Below, piece by piece: positions 1-6,091 of a stretch of 10,262 bases of DNA; the stretch's first letter is position 1; each line of letters opens with the position of its first letter. Source of the DNA: an uncultured Centipeda sp. (GTDB lineage: Bacteria > Bacillota > Negativicutes > Selenomonadales > Selenomonadaceae); contig CALALM010000140.1 in the NCBI GenBank assembly GCA_937925565.1, forward strand, positions 1 through 10,262. The letters are read 5' to 3'. Made by a program: the position numbers and the translations under genes. The notes under the pieces are model-generated. The model ran no database searches. It saw only the letters and a program-made list of their open reading frames with translations, and was not told where the DNA came from.

Positions 1-751
1 GTTTGATGTTTCCTTATACAAAGAAATATCAGACAATAAAGGGAAACGGCATATTGCAATATTATCTAAAATATATGATGGATTTGATGATTATGCATAC
101 GATAGGCTAAAGCCTGTGAATGTTATTCGATTTGATTTCATAAAACCCAATATATCTAACTTATTAAAATTGTTGAATGAATCGAAAACAGAGCCGTATC
201 TACTGTTTTTGCCAAAGAGCAATAAAAACTATAATCATATTCTATATACAGACATTAATGATCTCTGTGTTGCTTTGGAGAGAGAATATGCTTTTAGTCA
301 TGATTTTAACAAACAAGATAAAGAAGATGCAAAGAACTTATCTGTTGAATTGCTTCAAGTAGTTAAACAAAGTAAATACCCTGATCATATCAAATCTAAA
401 GCTGAAAATATAATTTGTGGTATTTTGAAAAATTATAACCTCTCTTTGAAAGAAAAAATATATTTTTTATGCGACATTTTTTTTGATGCAATGAAGAGCA
501 TCACAGAACCTGAGACACACGTACAATATGGGCTAGTAAAAGAATATACTATAAAAGAATTTAAGGAAAAAATAGGGGAATTTGTTAAAATTCGCAATAG
601 AGCATCTCATTATGGAATCGCTTGGAATGATGGAGTAGAAATATATTACCATTTATGTCTACTGGTATACTTTAGTGTGCTTAAAAGGGCAGGATATACT
701 ATTGATGAGAGTAGATACATGCTTAGCTACCTATTTTCTAGGAGATTTTGA
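1..751 (+). CDS. ApeA-like HEPN domain protein, 3' part (5' end outside window)
   Basis: The reading frame is open from base 2, so an apparent GTG start at 116 is probably internal. About 249 C-terminal residues are visible and the gene begins before the window. Near the C-terminus lies Arg-Asn-Arg-Ala-Ser-His (codons 593-610), the RxxxxH motif of HEPN ribonuclease-type domains. It is embedded in a mostly helical region rich in Lys, Glu and Tyr. The 'VALEREY' helix about 110 residues before it resembles the start of the HEPN domain in ApeA-type abortive-infection proteins. Members of that class are thought to act as RNases that stop phage growth; this function is inferred from family knowledge. 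The gene is much more AT-rich than the phage genes to the right, which suggests a separate origin. It converges on the minus-strand AlbA_2 gene. The HEPN call is fairly firm and the ApeA assignment moderate, because the N-terminal sensor domain is not visible. Confidence 0.62.
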   Translation, partial: FDVSLYKEISDNKGKRHIAILSKIYDGFDDYAYDRLKPVNVIRFDFIKPNISNLLKLLNESKTEPYLLFLPKSNKNYNHILYTDINDLCVALEREYAFSHDFNKQDKEDAKNLSVELLQVVKQSKYPDHIKSKAENIICGILKNYNLSLKEKIYFLCDIFFDAMKSITEPETHVQYGLVKEYTIKEFKEKIGEFVKIRNRASHYGIAWNDGVEIYYHLCLLVYFSVLKRAGYTIDESRYMLSYLFSRRF

Positions 752-795
752 AGAACCGTGATTATAACTCCTTAAGTTTGGGGGCACACCTAAAA

Positions 796-856
796 AGATG
801 GTTTTAATAAAATACAGGTGCGTCAAAGTGTAATAAATCTAAGAGAGAAACCATCT
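796..856. repeat. 9-bp inverted repeat in convergent intergenic region
   Basis: AGATGGTTT at 796-804 is matched by AAACCATCT at 848-856, with about 43 bases between. It sits between the HEPN gene stop and the strong hairpin at 866-909. The long spacer makes it a weak structure, and no function is evident. It could extend the terminator region or be chance. Confidence 0.3.
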
Positions 857-865
857 CAATATAAC

Positions 866-909
866 TGTAGGGTCGAGCGCATGGGAGTTTCTTATGCCTC
901 GACCCTACA
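866..909. terminator. Strong hairpin, likely bidirectional terminator between convergent genes
   Basis: TGTAGGGTCGAG (866-877) and CTCGACCCTACA (898-909) are perfect 12-bp inverted arms. Inside them, GCAT/ATGC (879-882, 894-897) and further G-U-containing pairs continue the stem to a loop of about 3 nt. The hairpin starts four bases beyond the minus-strand AlbA_2 stop codon and lies about 115 bases past the plus-strand HEPN stop. That is where a shared terminator for two convergent genes would be. Neither side has a long uninterrupted T-run (plus: ATATTTAATCG; minus: GTTATATTGAG), so termination efficiency is uncertain. Confidence 0.55.
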
Positions 910-913
910 ATAT

Positions 914-2254
914 TTAATCGTTGATTTTCCAGTGTCCAAATCGTTTACTGCCGACGCGCTCTATCCGACCAGTCTCACGAAGCTGTTTTACTTCACGTTC
1001 GACTGTTCTTTTTGTAACACCTAGCCTTTCTGCCATTTCAGCCATTGTTATTTTAGGATTATCTACGATTAGTTCTAGAATTTTATTCGCTATACCGACA
1101 TCCAAACCGACATTATGTCGGTTTGGGGATTTAGGATGAGCAACAAGTGCACTTTGGAGTGCCTTGAAATGTACTCGGAGTCCATTTCCTCGTAATTCAT
1201 AAAACGGAAGGTCTGCCCCCAGCTCCTTACAGGCTTCACAGATTTTTTCGATACCGCGTCCCCAATGTTCAATGTATCCGGCACGATAGAATACATTTGC
1301 AATATCTGGATTATACGGTACGGAGTCATGAGGCTCCATCAATGTCTCTACCGTCCATCCATCTGGAAGAATGCACTGATTGCTTATGATAAATGCCTCA
1401 TCCTCAATGCGAATCTGAACGGGAGTCCCAAACATATAACAGGTGTGGGCAATCGCGTTATATACTGCCTCACGGATGGCATCTCTTGCATAAGGGTATG
1501 TTTCCACCCGACGATCATGTATATATGAGACATTAGCTTTCAGATACTTCAGATAAATCAGGTCGATTACTTGATCTGCATTCTTTATCAACGAATTTTC
1601 AAGATCATCATGATATTGCAGATCCGCTCCATCTCCGAACTTAGCGATTTTTATATAACTACCATTTTGTACAACGCTGGGATCGTGGTAAAAGAGCAAC
1701 ACTGCGGATCTTTTTAGTTTGCCGTTGGACATCAGATGCAACTTGCTTAAAAGCTCTGTGTTAGAAAGATCAAGATCCTCCTGAACCATTCGTTTGCTTC
1801 TTAGGGCTTCTCTACGGAAGATTTTGAAGCTCTCCTCGTCGAGATCATCCACTGTAATGTCCTCGACTGTTACATCCTCCCAACGAACCCCCGTCTTTCG
1901 CATAATAAACTGCGATAGCGCAATTCCGGTTAGTTGTTGTTTCGTGGCTCCGCTGCGATAATGGAATTCTCCATGATAGCTGATAGGGAAAGTGCTAGGC
2001 TCTACTTTGATTTCGAGATACTCCACACCATCTTTGGTGTGTTTGTTGACGTCCGCAACGATTCCAAGACCGGATTGGATTTTATTCGGAATATCCTCCA
2101 TCAGTCTTTGTATATTCTTTACACCGACAATATTTCCAGAATCATTCACCCCGATGTACATCGTGCCACCCTGTGCGTTGGCAAACCCACAGAGCCATTT
2201 CAGATACTCGTCCCGCCAAGATTCTTTATATTCTACATTTTGACTTTCAGGCAT
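914..2254 (-). CDS. AlbA_2 (Schlafen-like) / HATPase_c_4 / winged-helix protein
   Basis: A 446-residue protein of the widespread 'ATP-binding protein, AlbA_2' class. Residues about 7-120 match the AlbA_2 domain: an EYKES-type motif at 8-12, then the pattern F-A-N-A-x-G-G-x-x-x-I-G-V-x-D near 24-38. Residues about 250-365 resemble the HATPase_c_4 GHKL-type fold, with E262-x-x-x-N266 as the N-box-like segment and GRGI at 332-335. The usual HRDY after the N-box reads HTCY here, and ISNPGGLP reads ISNQCILP, so nucleotide binding may be altered. Residues about 386-430 form a winged helix-turn-helix, probably DNA binding. The ATG at 2254 has GGAGG nine bases upstream. It lies 167 bp downstream of the ABC-3C ATPase on the same strand and may be co-transcribed. 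The family is often annotated as a transcriptional regulator or putative DNA binder; the AlbA_2 fold is shared with Schlafen-type nucleic-acid-acting proteins. The exact role here is unknown. Confidence 0.85.
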   Translation of the reverse strand: MPESQNVEYKESWRDEYLKWLCGFANAQGGTMYIGVNDSGNIVGVKNIQRLMEDIPNKIQSGLGIVADVNKHTKDGVEYLEIKVEPSTFPISYHGEFHYRSGATKQQLTGIALSQFIMRKTGVRWEDVTVEDITVDDLDEESFKIFRREALRSKRMVQEDLDLSNTELLSKLHLMSNGKLKRSAVLLFYHDPSVVQNGSYIKIAKFGDGADLQYHDDLENSLIKNADQVIDLIYLKYLKANVSYIHDRRVETYPYARDAIREAVYNAIAHTCYMFGTPVQIRIEDEAFIISNQCILPDGWTVETLMEPHDSVPYNPDIANVFYRAGYIEHWGRGIEKICEACKELGADLPFYELRGNGLRVHFKALQSALVAHPKSPNRHNVGLDVGIANKILELIVDNPKITMAEMAERLGVTKRTVEREVKQLRETGRIERVGSKRFGHWKIND

Positions 2255-2284
2255 TCGTCATTTCCTCCAAAGCATATTGCGCTT

Positions 2285-2315
2285 CTGTATTGTTGGATGC
2301 ATTCTAACAATACAG
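2285..2315. repeat. 10-bp perfect inverted repeat upstream of AlbA_2 gene
   Basis: CTGTATTGTT (2285-2294) pairs with AACAATACAG (2306-2315). The stem can extend by G-T, G-C and A-T pairs to a loop of about five bases. It lies about 30 bp upstream of the AlbA_2 start codon. No T-run follows on either strand, so it is a poor intrinsic terminator. A dyad operator (perhaps for autoregulation by the winged-helix protein) or an mRNA structure near the ribosome binding site fits better. A second, weak AT-only dyad (ACTTTT/AAAAGT, 2397-2412) lies just past the ATPase stop. Confidence 0.5.
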
Positions 2316-2421
2316 ATCACATATCTTCACCATACAATTTGAGGATTGCATATCATACTCTGTTTTTTATATAACATAATAGAACTCCATGCTCAAACTT
2401 TTTCTCAAAAGTAAATAAGGA

Positions 2422-4263
2422 TTATTGATCTTCTGCATTATACACATCATTCAAAAATCCATACCTACCTTTTTCTTTGTTTCTAGAGAATTGAATAACA
2501 TGGACAGCATTTTCCTCACTGTCAGTGGGGATGAAGGGCATACGTTTTGTTTGCTCAACAATGATGACCTGTCGTTCGTGGGCATTAAAGATCAGATAGT
2601 TTATGAAATTCTGTTTTATGGTATCGTTTTGTTCTTTATGTTCCGCTTCAGAGAGCTGCGTCAAGGAGGAATCGACTGCATAGAAGCCGGGAGCACTCCT
2701 TCCAAGATCAATGAGGTATGAACTCATCGCCATTGTTGTGATTGTGTTCAGTAGTCCGCAGAAGCCTCCACCCATTGAGACGGATTTTTTAAGCCCATCA
2801 ATCTCAATGTCGAAGTTCTCCATATTAAGTCTTGCTGAACTCGCTCCTCCAATATGGGCGGCTTTCAAAATCTGCCGAAGTTTCTTTTCAAAGCCTTTGA
2901 TGAGATCGTAGTCATAATCCTCGAACACATTATACTTCGAGGGGTGCGATACTTCTTCTGTTTCCTTGTTGAACAACTCACTACTGTACTGTATTTCGTC
3001 TTGACGGACAAAATCGAGCTCTCCTGAAAGCCGTATCAGTTTTAGATGTTGTTCAAGTTTTTCTTCAAAAGAACTTAATTGAGGCTGTAATTGCTTAGTA
3101 ATCAGGGTATCAATAGCATCTTTCTTTTCTTCTAATGCCCTGATTGTGGTAATGATCGTTTTTTGTTGATAATTGACGTCCTGCTGAGCAATATTCAGTT
3201 CGGATAGATGATGTTTAATTTTTTCAAGCTCAGCTGCAGATGCTTCAATAAAAGATGTGCTCTGTACACGTTCTGCATATTCACCGCAGATAGGGCACTT
3301 AACTTTTTTTCGGATAGGTGAGATACTCGCTGCGCCATCAACAATAAACTCGATTCGCCTGATATCAGCTTGATACTGTTGGTGTAGGACAGAAAGATTA
3401 TGTTCTACAGTTTTTGATTCGGAGAGTTTACCATTCCATGCATAGATTTCCGACATAATCTGCTGACTTTCTTTTGCAGCAGCATCCATCCGTGTCTGCA
3501 GGTCAGAAATCTCTTTTCGAATACGCTCGACGCTCGTACGAGGATCTGTGATATTTGAGGATGAGAGAGCAACTTCTAGTTTTTCTCGTCTGGCAGTGAG
3601 TTCCTTTACTTTTTCTTGGATGTATCCAATCACGGCCTTCTTTTTTGCTTCACTGATTTTAGGATCTTCTGTTGCAATAAGGGAATTGGCATCTTTCCCA
3701 GTTAATAAATATAGCAGTACGGATGCTGATGCCGTGTGACCCGGGCTATTGGGCGCCAGTAACGCTGAGCTTTCTCTTGCAACATCTCCTTGTCGAATGA
3801 AAAACAGATGGAGCATACTTCTCCATGTTAGATCTTGGGTTTTAGTGCCTGTTTCTGCCGAACGAATAACATGCGGTTCATCAATTCCAAGCAAATGAAG
3901 ATAGACAGCGTTGATATTCTTCTTGGCGTTATGACTTACGCTGTATGTACCATGCTCAACTGTTGGATCTGTGCCGCTGACGAGAATTTTTGAATCATCT
4001 ATTTTGCGCTTCAGAATAACGCTTCCTGTGCCTGTTGCCAAATGGAGCGTGACATACTCATAGCCATATTGGTTATCAACAATTTTTGAAGGTCGGTTTT
4101 TCTTCGGGGAGAATCCGAATACATAATCCAAGCATTCCATGATGAGGCTTTTTCCTGTATTGGAAGGTCCCAATATAAAATTCAAACCAGGTTTGAAATC
4201 AATGACGGTGTCTTTGTGCCATCCACCGGACACGATCAGTTTTTCAATATAAAATCTATTCAT
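2422..4263 (-). CDS. ABC-3C system ATPase, Rad50/SMC-like with zinc hook
   Basis: A 613-residue ABC-type ATPase. The N-terminal half-domain carries Walker A GPSNTGKS (32-39) following the 'DFKPGLNFILG' strand typical of Rad50/RecN/SbcC proteins. Two helical arms (about 205-300 and 335-435, rich in Glu, Lys and Gln) flank a CPIC zinc-hook motif (C323, C326). The C-terminal half has a signature-like S-M-G-G-G-F-C segment (496-502) and a Walker B-like GFYAVDSS (526-533). The position after the Asp is Ser rather than the usual catalytic Glu. No membrane segment is seen, so a cytoplasmic protein is expected. It overlaps the MC2 gene by 8 bp, and its GGAGGT ribosome binding site (5-base spacing) lies within that gene. 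In ABC-3C conflict systems the ATPase is thought to sense or signal invasion and license the effector; this role is inferred from the family. Confidence 0.88.
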   Translation of the reverse strand: MNRFYIEKLIVSGGWHKDTVIDFKPGLNFILGPSNTGKSLIMECLDYVFGFSPKKNRPSKIVDNQYGYEYVTLHLATGTGSVILKRKIDDSKILVSGTDPTVEHGTYSVSHNAKKNINAVYLHLLGIDEPHVIRSAETGTKTQDLTWRSMLHLFFIRQGDVARESSALLAPNSPGHTASASVLLYLLTGKDANSLIATEDPKISEAKKKAVIGYIQEKVKELTARREKLEVALSSSNITDPRTSVERIRKEISDLQTRMDAAAKESQQIMSEIYAWNGKLSESKTVEHNLSVLHQQYQADIRRIEFIVDGAASISPIRKKVKCPICGEYAERVQSTSFIEASAAELEKIKHHLSELNIAQQDVNYQQKTIITTIRALEEKKDAIDTLITKQLQPQLSSFEEKLEQHLKLIRLSGELDFVRQDEIQYSSELFNKETEEVSHPSKYNVFEDYDYDLIKGFEKKLRQILKAAHIGGASSARLNMENFDIEIDGLKKSVSMGGGFCGLLNTITTMAMSSYLIDLGRSAPGFYAVDSSLTQLSEAEHKEQNDTIKQNFINYLIFNAHERQVIIVEQTKRMPFIPTDSEENAVHVIQFSRNKEKGRYGFLNDVYNAEDQ

Positions 4264-4717
4264 GTCCGACCTCCTTTAGTGATTGAACAGTAAGTTTGTT
4301 TATTTCTTTCAACATCGCCTTGGCATTTGCTCTATTAAACTTACTAAGTACAGCATGAGTTGCAATAATGTATTCTTTTGCATAGTCATTGTCAAATTGC
4401 TTACAGACTGCCATTCCAAGCTCTGTAATAGCGTATCTGTATCCGGTTGGGGTGGGGAATAGGCGAACATATCCATCCAGTACAAGGTTTTTTAAAGCAG
4501 AATCCACCATATGCTTTCTTGCTGGATATTCACTAAATCTGTAATCGCCATATCCGTGCAGGTTTTCATCCAGCAGACCAAAGTCCGATGCGTAAACAGA
4601 GATGAAATCTAATGCACTGACTTGTGGTTCATCTAATTTTGAAGGAAACAACTCTTTCAGCATGAGAAGAATACGGAGAGAAATTTCAAAGACTGAGCCA
4701 AGGGCGGATTCACTCAT
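4256..4717 (-). CDS. ABC-3C system middle component, MC2 type
   Basis: A small, wholly cytoplasmic protein of 153 residues from the chosen ATG. It matches the middle-component-2 pattern of ABC-3C systems. An N-terminal helix reads FEISLRILLML (residues 10-20 from this start), followed by S-A-L-D-F-I-S-V-Y-A-S-D-F-G. A winged-helix-like part follows, with an LVLDGYVRLFPTPTGYRYAITE segment shortened here in words: a hydrophobic helix, then a beta hairpin ending in TELG. The chosen ATG (4715-4717) overlaps the upstream stop as TAATG and has AAGGAG at 4730-4735, though the 12-base spacing is long. An in-frame ATG at 4741 gives 161 residues but has no visible ribosome binding site, and the extra residues (MDKEKKEV) look like translated overlap. 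It is thought to bridge the ATPase and the effector/CTD protein, an inference from system architecture. The downstream ATPase gene overlaps it by 8 bp. Confidence 0.83.
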   Translation of the reverse strand: MSESALGSVFEISLRILLMLKELFPSKLDEPQVSALDFISVYASDFGLLDENLHGYGDYRFSEYPARKHMVDSALKNLVLDGYVRLFPTPTGYRYAITELGMAVCKQFDNDYAKEYIIATHAVLSKFNRANAKAMLKEINKLTVQSLKEVGHE

Positions 4718-5646
4718 TACTTCTTTCTTCTCCTTATCCATGTCAGTTTACCGTCGTTCACAAGATGATGGCACACACCTTTTTTGATCCTTCCCCCGAT
4801 CCAATATGGAGATGCGCTGAGAACATAGTTTGTCATCGGTGTGGTGACTGCCTGCTCCATTACTGCAAGCATACGCTCATAACCATTCGGGTGTGTTCGT
4901 TTTGCTGTGTCTGTCACGCCGACAAGAGTTTCGGATTTCAAGATGTCAAATTGATCGGTTAGACTGCCACTGCCCAACTCTAATACTCCGCGCCGTATGC
5001 TTTCAGCCGCATAAAAATCGATACGGCGACCATTTAAATCCTCCTCATAATCTGGAAATGATGGGAGGTCATTCGCCGAAAACACATTCATGCCCTCGGC
5101 ATCGCCGTATGCCAAAAACAACTCATCAATATATGTTTCCTCATTTTGAGTCGCTTCCTTAGGAACCGGTACATTAGCCGGACGGGGGAGCGACTTTATT
5201 TTTTCTTGGATGTCATTGATCAGCGTCAGATCTAAATCAGATTTTTGAGAGGGGGGAGATGAGGCAATATTGTTGATGATGTCTAAGATTATAGACTCTA
5301 ACAGGTCTGCACATGCTGTGGCTGGATCATCACTTGAAATGTTATGGCTACGTAACCAGGCTGAGATCTCATCATAGGAGTCTGAGTCAGATATCCGATC
5401 CCATATCCAATTCGAGAATTTTTCCTTATTACGGTGGTCATAGAGATATTGTGCATCCTTTACTTGAATGAGGCGGATTCCTTTGATGTATCGATACTTT
5501 GTGTCATTCTGTCTCTTCAGTAGTTTACAGGCGTCCATTGCAGCATCTTGTATGAAATTCCCGATCAGCTCAGTGAAATAGTCATACTCCGATTTTCCAT
5601 ATGAAATATAGGCTGAAAGACCTGCAGCATATTCAGAAAAAGTCAT
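4717..5646 (-). CDS. ABC-3C system protein with C-terminal ABC-3C domain and unassigned N-terminal domain
   Basis: First gene of the minus-strand operon, 309 residues. The C-terminal half (about 168-305) has the hallmarks of the ABC-3C C-terminal domain (CTD): Y-I-D-E-L-F near 172, D-F-Y-A-A-E-S-I-R-R-G at 210-220, F-D-I-L-K-S-E-T at 233-240, then W-I-G-G-R at 282-286 and K-K-G-V-C-H-H-L-V-N-D-G-K-L-x-W at 288-303. That CTD is normally fused to variable effector domains. The N-terminal about 130 residues here are helical and match no nuclease, protease or TIR motif I can recognise. I see a K-G-I-R-L-x-x-x-K-D-A pattern (55-65) followed by an acidic helical section. Residues about 130-168 look like a low-complexity linker. 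The ATG at 5646 has AGGAGG with 9-base spacing. The stop overlaps the MC2 start. The protein probably supplies the effector or adaptor arm of the system; its biochemical activity is unknown. Confidence 0.8.
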   Translation of the reverse strand: MTFSEYAAGLSAYISYGKSEYDYFTELIGNFIQDAAMDACKLLKRQNDTKYRYIKGIRLIQVKDAQYLYDHRNKEKFSNWIWDRISDSDSYDEISAWLRSHNISSDDPATACADLLESIILDIINNIASSPPSQKSDLDLTLINDIQEKIKSLPRPANVPVPKEATQNEETYIDELFLAYGDAEGMNVFSANDLPSFPDYEEDLNGRRIDFYAAESIRRGVLELGSGSLTDQFDILKSETLVGVTDTAKRTHPNGYERMLAVMEQAVTTPMTNYVLSASPYWIGGRIKKGVCHHLVNDGKLTWIRRRKK

Positions 5647-5680
5647 GACTATATTCCTCCTGTTTGAAGATTTCCTTTCT

Positions 5681-5714
5681 GTCCGAGAGCGTCCGGGAGT
5701 GTCCGTCCAGTCCG
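5681..5714 (-). promoter_or_regulatory. Four CGGAC direct repeats upstream of ABC-3C operon (candidate operator)
   Basis: On the plus strand GTCCG occurs at 5681, 5691, 5701 and 5710, spaced 10, 10 and 9 bp. On the coding strand of the operon these read CGGAC. They end about 34 bp before the start codon of the first ABC-3C gene. The spacing of about one helical turn puts all copies on one face of the DNA, as expected for cooperative binding of a repressor or activator. The intervening bases differ, so this is an array of short half-sites and not a simple tandem duplication. Regulation of the operon is inferred from position. Confidence 0.5.
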
Positions 5715-5822
5715 ATTTTTAAATAAGCTATTTTGCTAAACTGCTATTAGTAAGTTGATTTTGTAGAAGTCCTCATCAAGCACAGCATATGAAATCTCTC
5801 TGTGAAGATAGTGCATAGAACT

Positions 5823-5831
5823 ATTATAACA
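5823..5831 (-). promoter_or_regulatory. Extended -10 promoter motif reading toward ABC-3C operon
   Basis: The minus strand reads TGTTATAAT, a perfect TATAAT preceded by the TGN extended -10. No good -35 hexamer is seen 16-18 bp upstream, which an extended -10 can compensate for. Transcription from here would give a leader of roughly 170 nt spanning the CGGAC repeats before the first ABC-3C gene. Confidence 0.42.
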
Positions 5832-5898
5832 CATTTCCAAGACAGTCCTTGCACCTTCGTCGTTTTATCCGGGGGGCAGAGGAAATCAGTACATCTAA

Positions 5899-5907
5899 AT
5901 TATAACA
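5899..5907 (-). promoter_or_regulatory. Second extended -10 motif reading toward ABC-3C operon
   Basis: The same minus-strand TGTTATAAT recurs 76 bp upstream of the first, as part of the 10-bp direct repeat ATTATAACAC (plus strand, 5823-5832 and 5899-5908). It again lacks a clear -35. Tandem promoters are possible; a shared protein-binding sequence is an alternative. Confidence 0.3.
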
Positions 5908-5932
5908 CGAGCAAGAGTTTCTTTTCTCGCTT

Positions 5933-5962
5933 TTGTGAGAAAAAAACAGAAAAAATTCTAAT
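5933..5962 (+). promoter_or_regulatory. Possible promoter for the phage early operon
   Basis: TTGTGA (5933-5938) and TCTAAT (5957-5962) are separated by 18 bp, acceptable matches to -35 and -10 boxes. A short dyad, TTTTCTC/GAGAAAA, overlaps the -35 area (about 5922-5943) and might be an operator. A start here would place the GGTGACC element and the structured leader in the transcript ahead of the sigma-like gene. The region is AT-rich, so chance matches are likely. Confidence 0.3.
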
Positions 5963-5969
5963 CAAAAAG

Positions 5970-6013
5970 CGGTGACCCAATCGGATGTATTCGTCTGCTT
6001 CTATGTAGAAAAA
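5970..6013 (+). repeat. GGTGACC-hairpin element, copy 1
   Basis: CGGTGACCCAA (5970-5980) is followed 28 bases after its start by a pyrimidine-rich arm, CTTCT, a 4-base loop and AGAA (5998-6010), forming a small hairpin. The same layout recurs at 6903-6946. Shared landmarks are CGGTGACC, an AA run, CTTCT and TAG. It sits upstream of the sigma-like gene's leader. Function is unknown: RNA processing, ribosome or protein binding, or a transcription signal are possible. Confidence 0.4.
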
Positions 6014-6091
6014 GATTTTTAAGGTGGTGGTAGGAAGATTCAAATTCGGTTTCCCTAAGTAAGTCAATCTGTTGTCCAAGATGGCCATAGG

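Larger units (their letters stand above)
5647..6091. other. Divergent intergenic region without a convincing gene
   Basis: This gap separates the minus-strand ABC-3C operon from the plus-strand phage operon. It contains the CGGAC repeats, two extended -10 motifs, a possible plus-strand promoter, GGTGACC copy 1 and an 8-bp palindrome ATGGCCAT (6081-6088). I found no RNA gene, attachment site or believable small ORF: a 62-codon minus-strand frame at 5900-6088 has no ribosome binding site. No phage repressor gene is present. Confidence 0.6.

Noticed and set aside
116..118. GTG as the true start of the HEPN gene
   Set aside because: The same frame is open back to base 2 with protein-like composition, and no ribosome binding site precedes the GTG, so the gene most likely starts outside the window.
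818..1024. 68-codon plus-strand ORF past the HEPN gene
   Set aside because: It runs through the terminator hairpin and antisense into the AlbA_2 gene, with no ribosome binding site or recognisable motif.
5681..5714. CRISPR-like array
   Set aside because: The repeats are only 5 bp with 4-5 bp between them, far shorter than CRISPR repeats and spacers, and no cas genes are nearby.
5922..5943. TTTTCTC/GAGAAAA dyad as an intrinsic terminator
   Set aside because: The stem is A/T-heavy and no T-run follows it on the plus strand; on the minus strand the sequence after it is not T-rich either.
5900..6088. 62-codon minus-strand ORF in the divergent intergenic region
   Set aside because: No ribosome binding site upstream of its ATG, low-complexity Lys/Leu/Phe-rich translation, and it overlaps candidate promoter elements.
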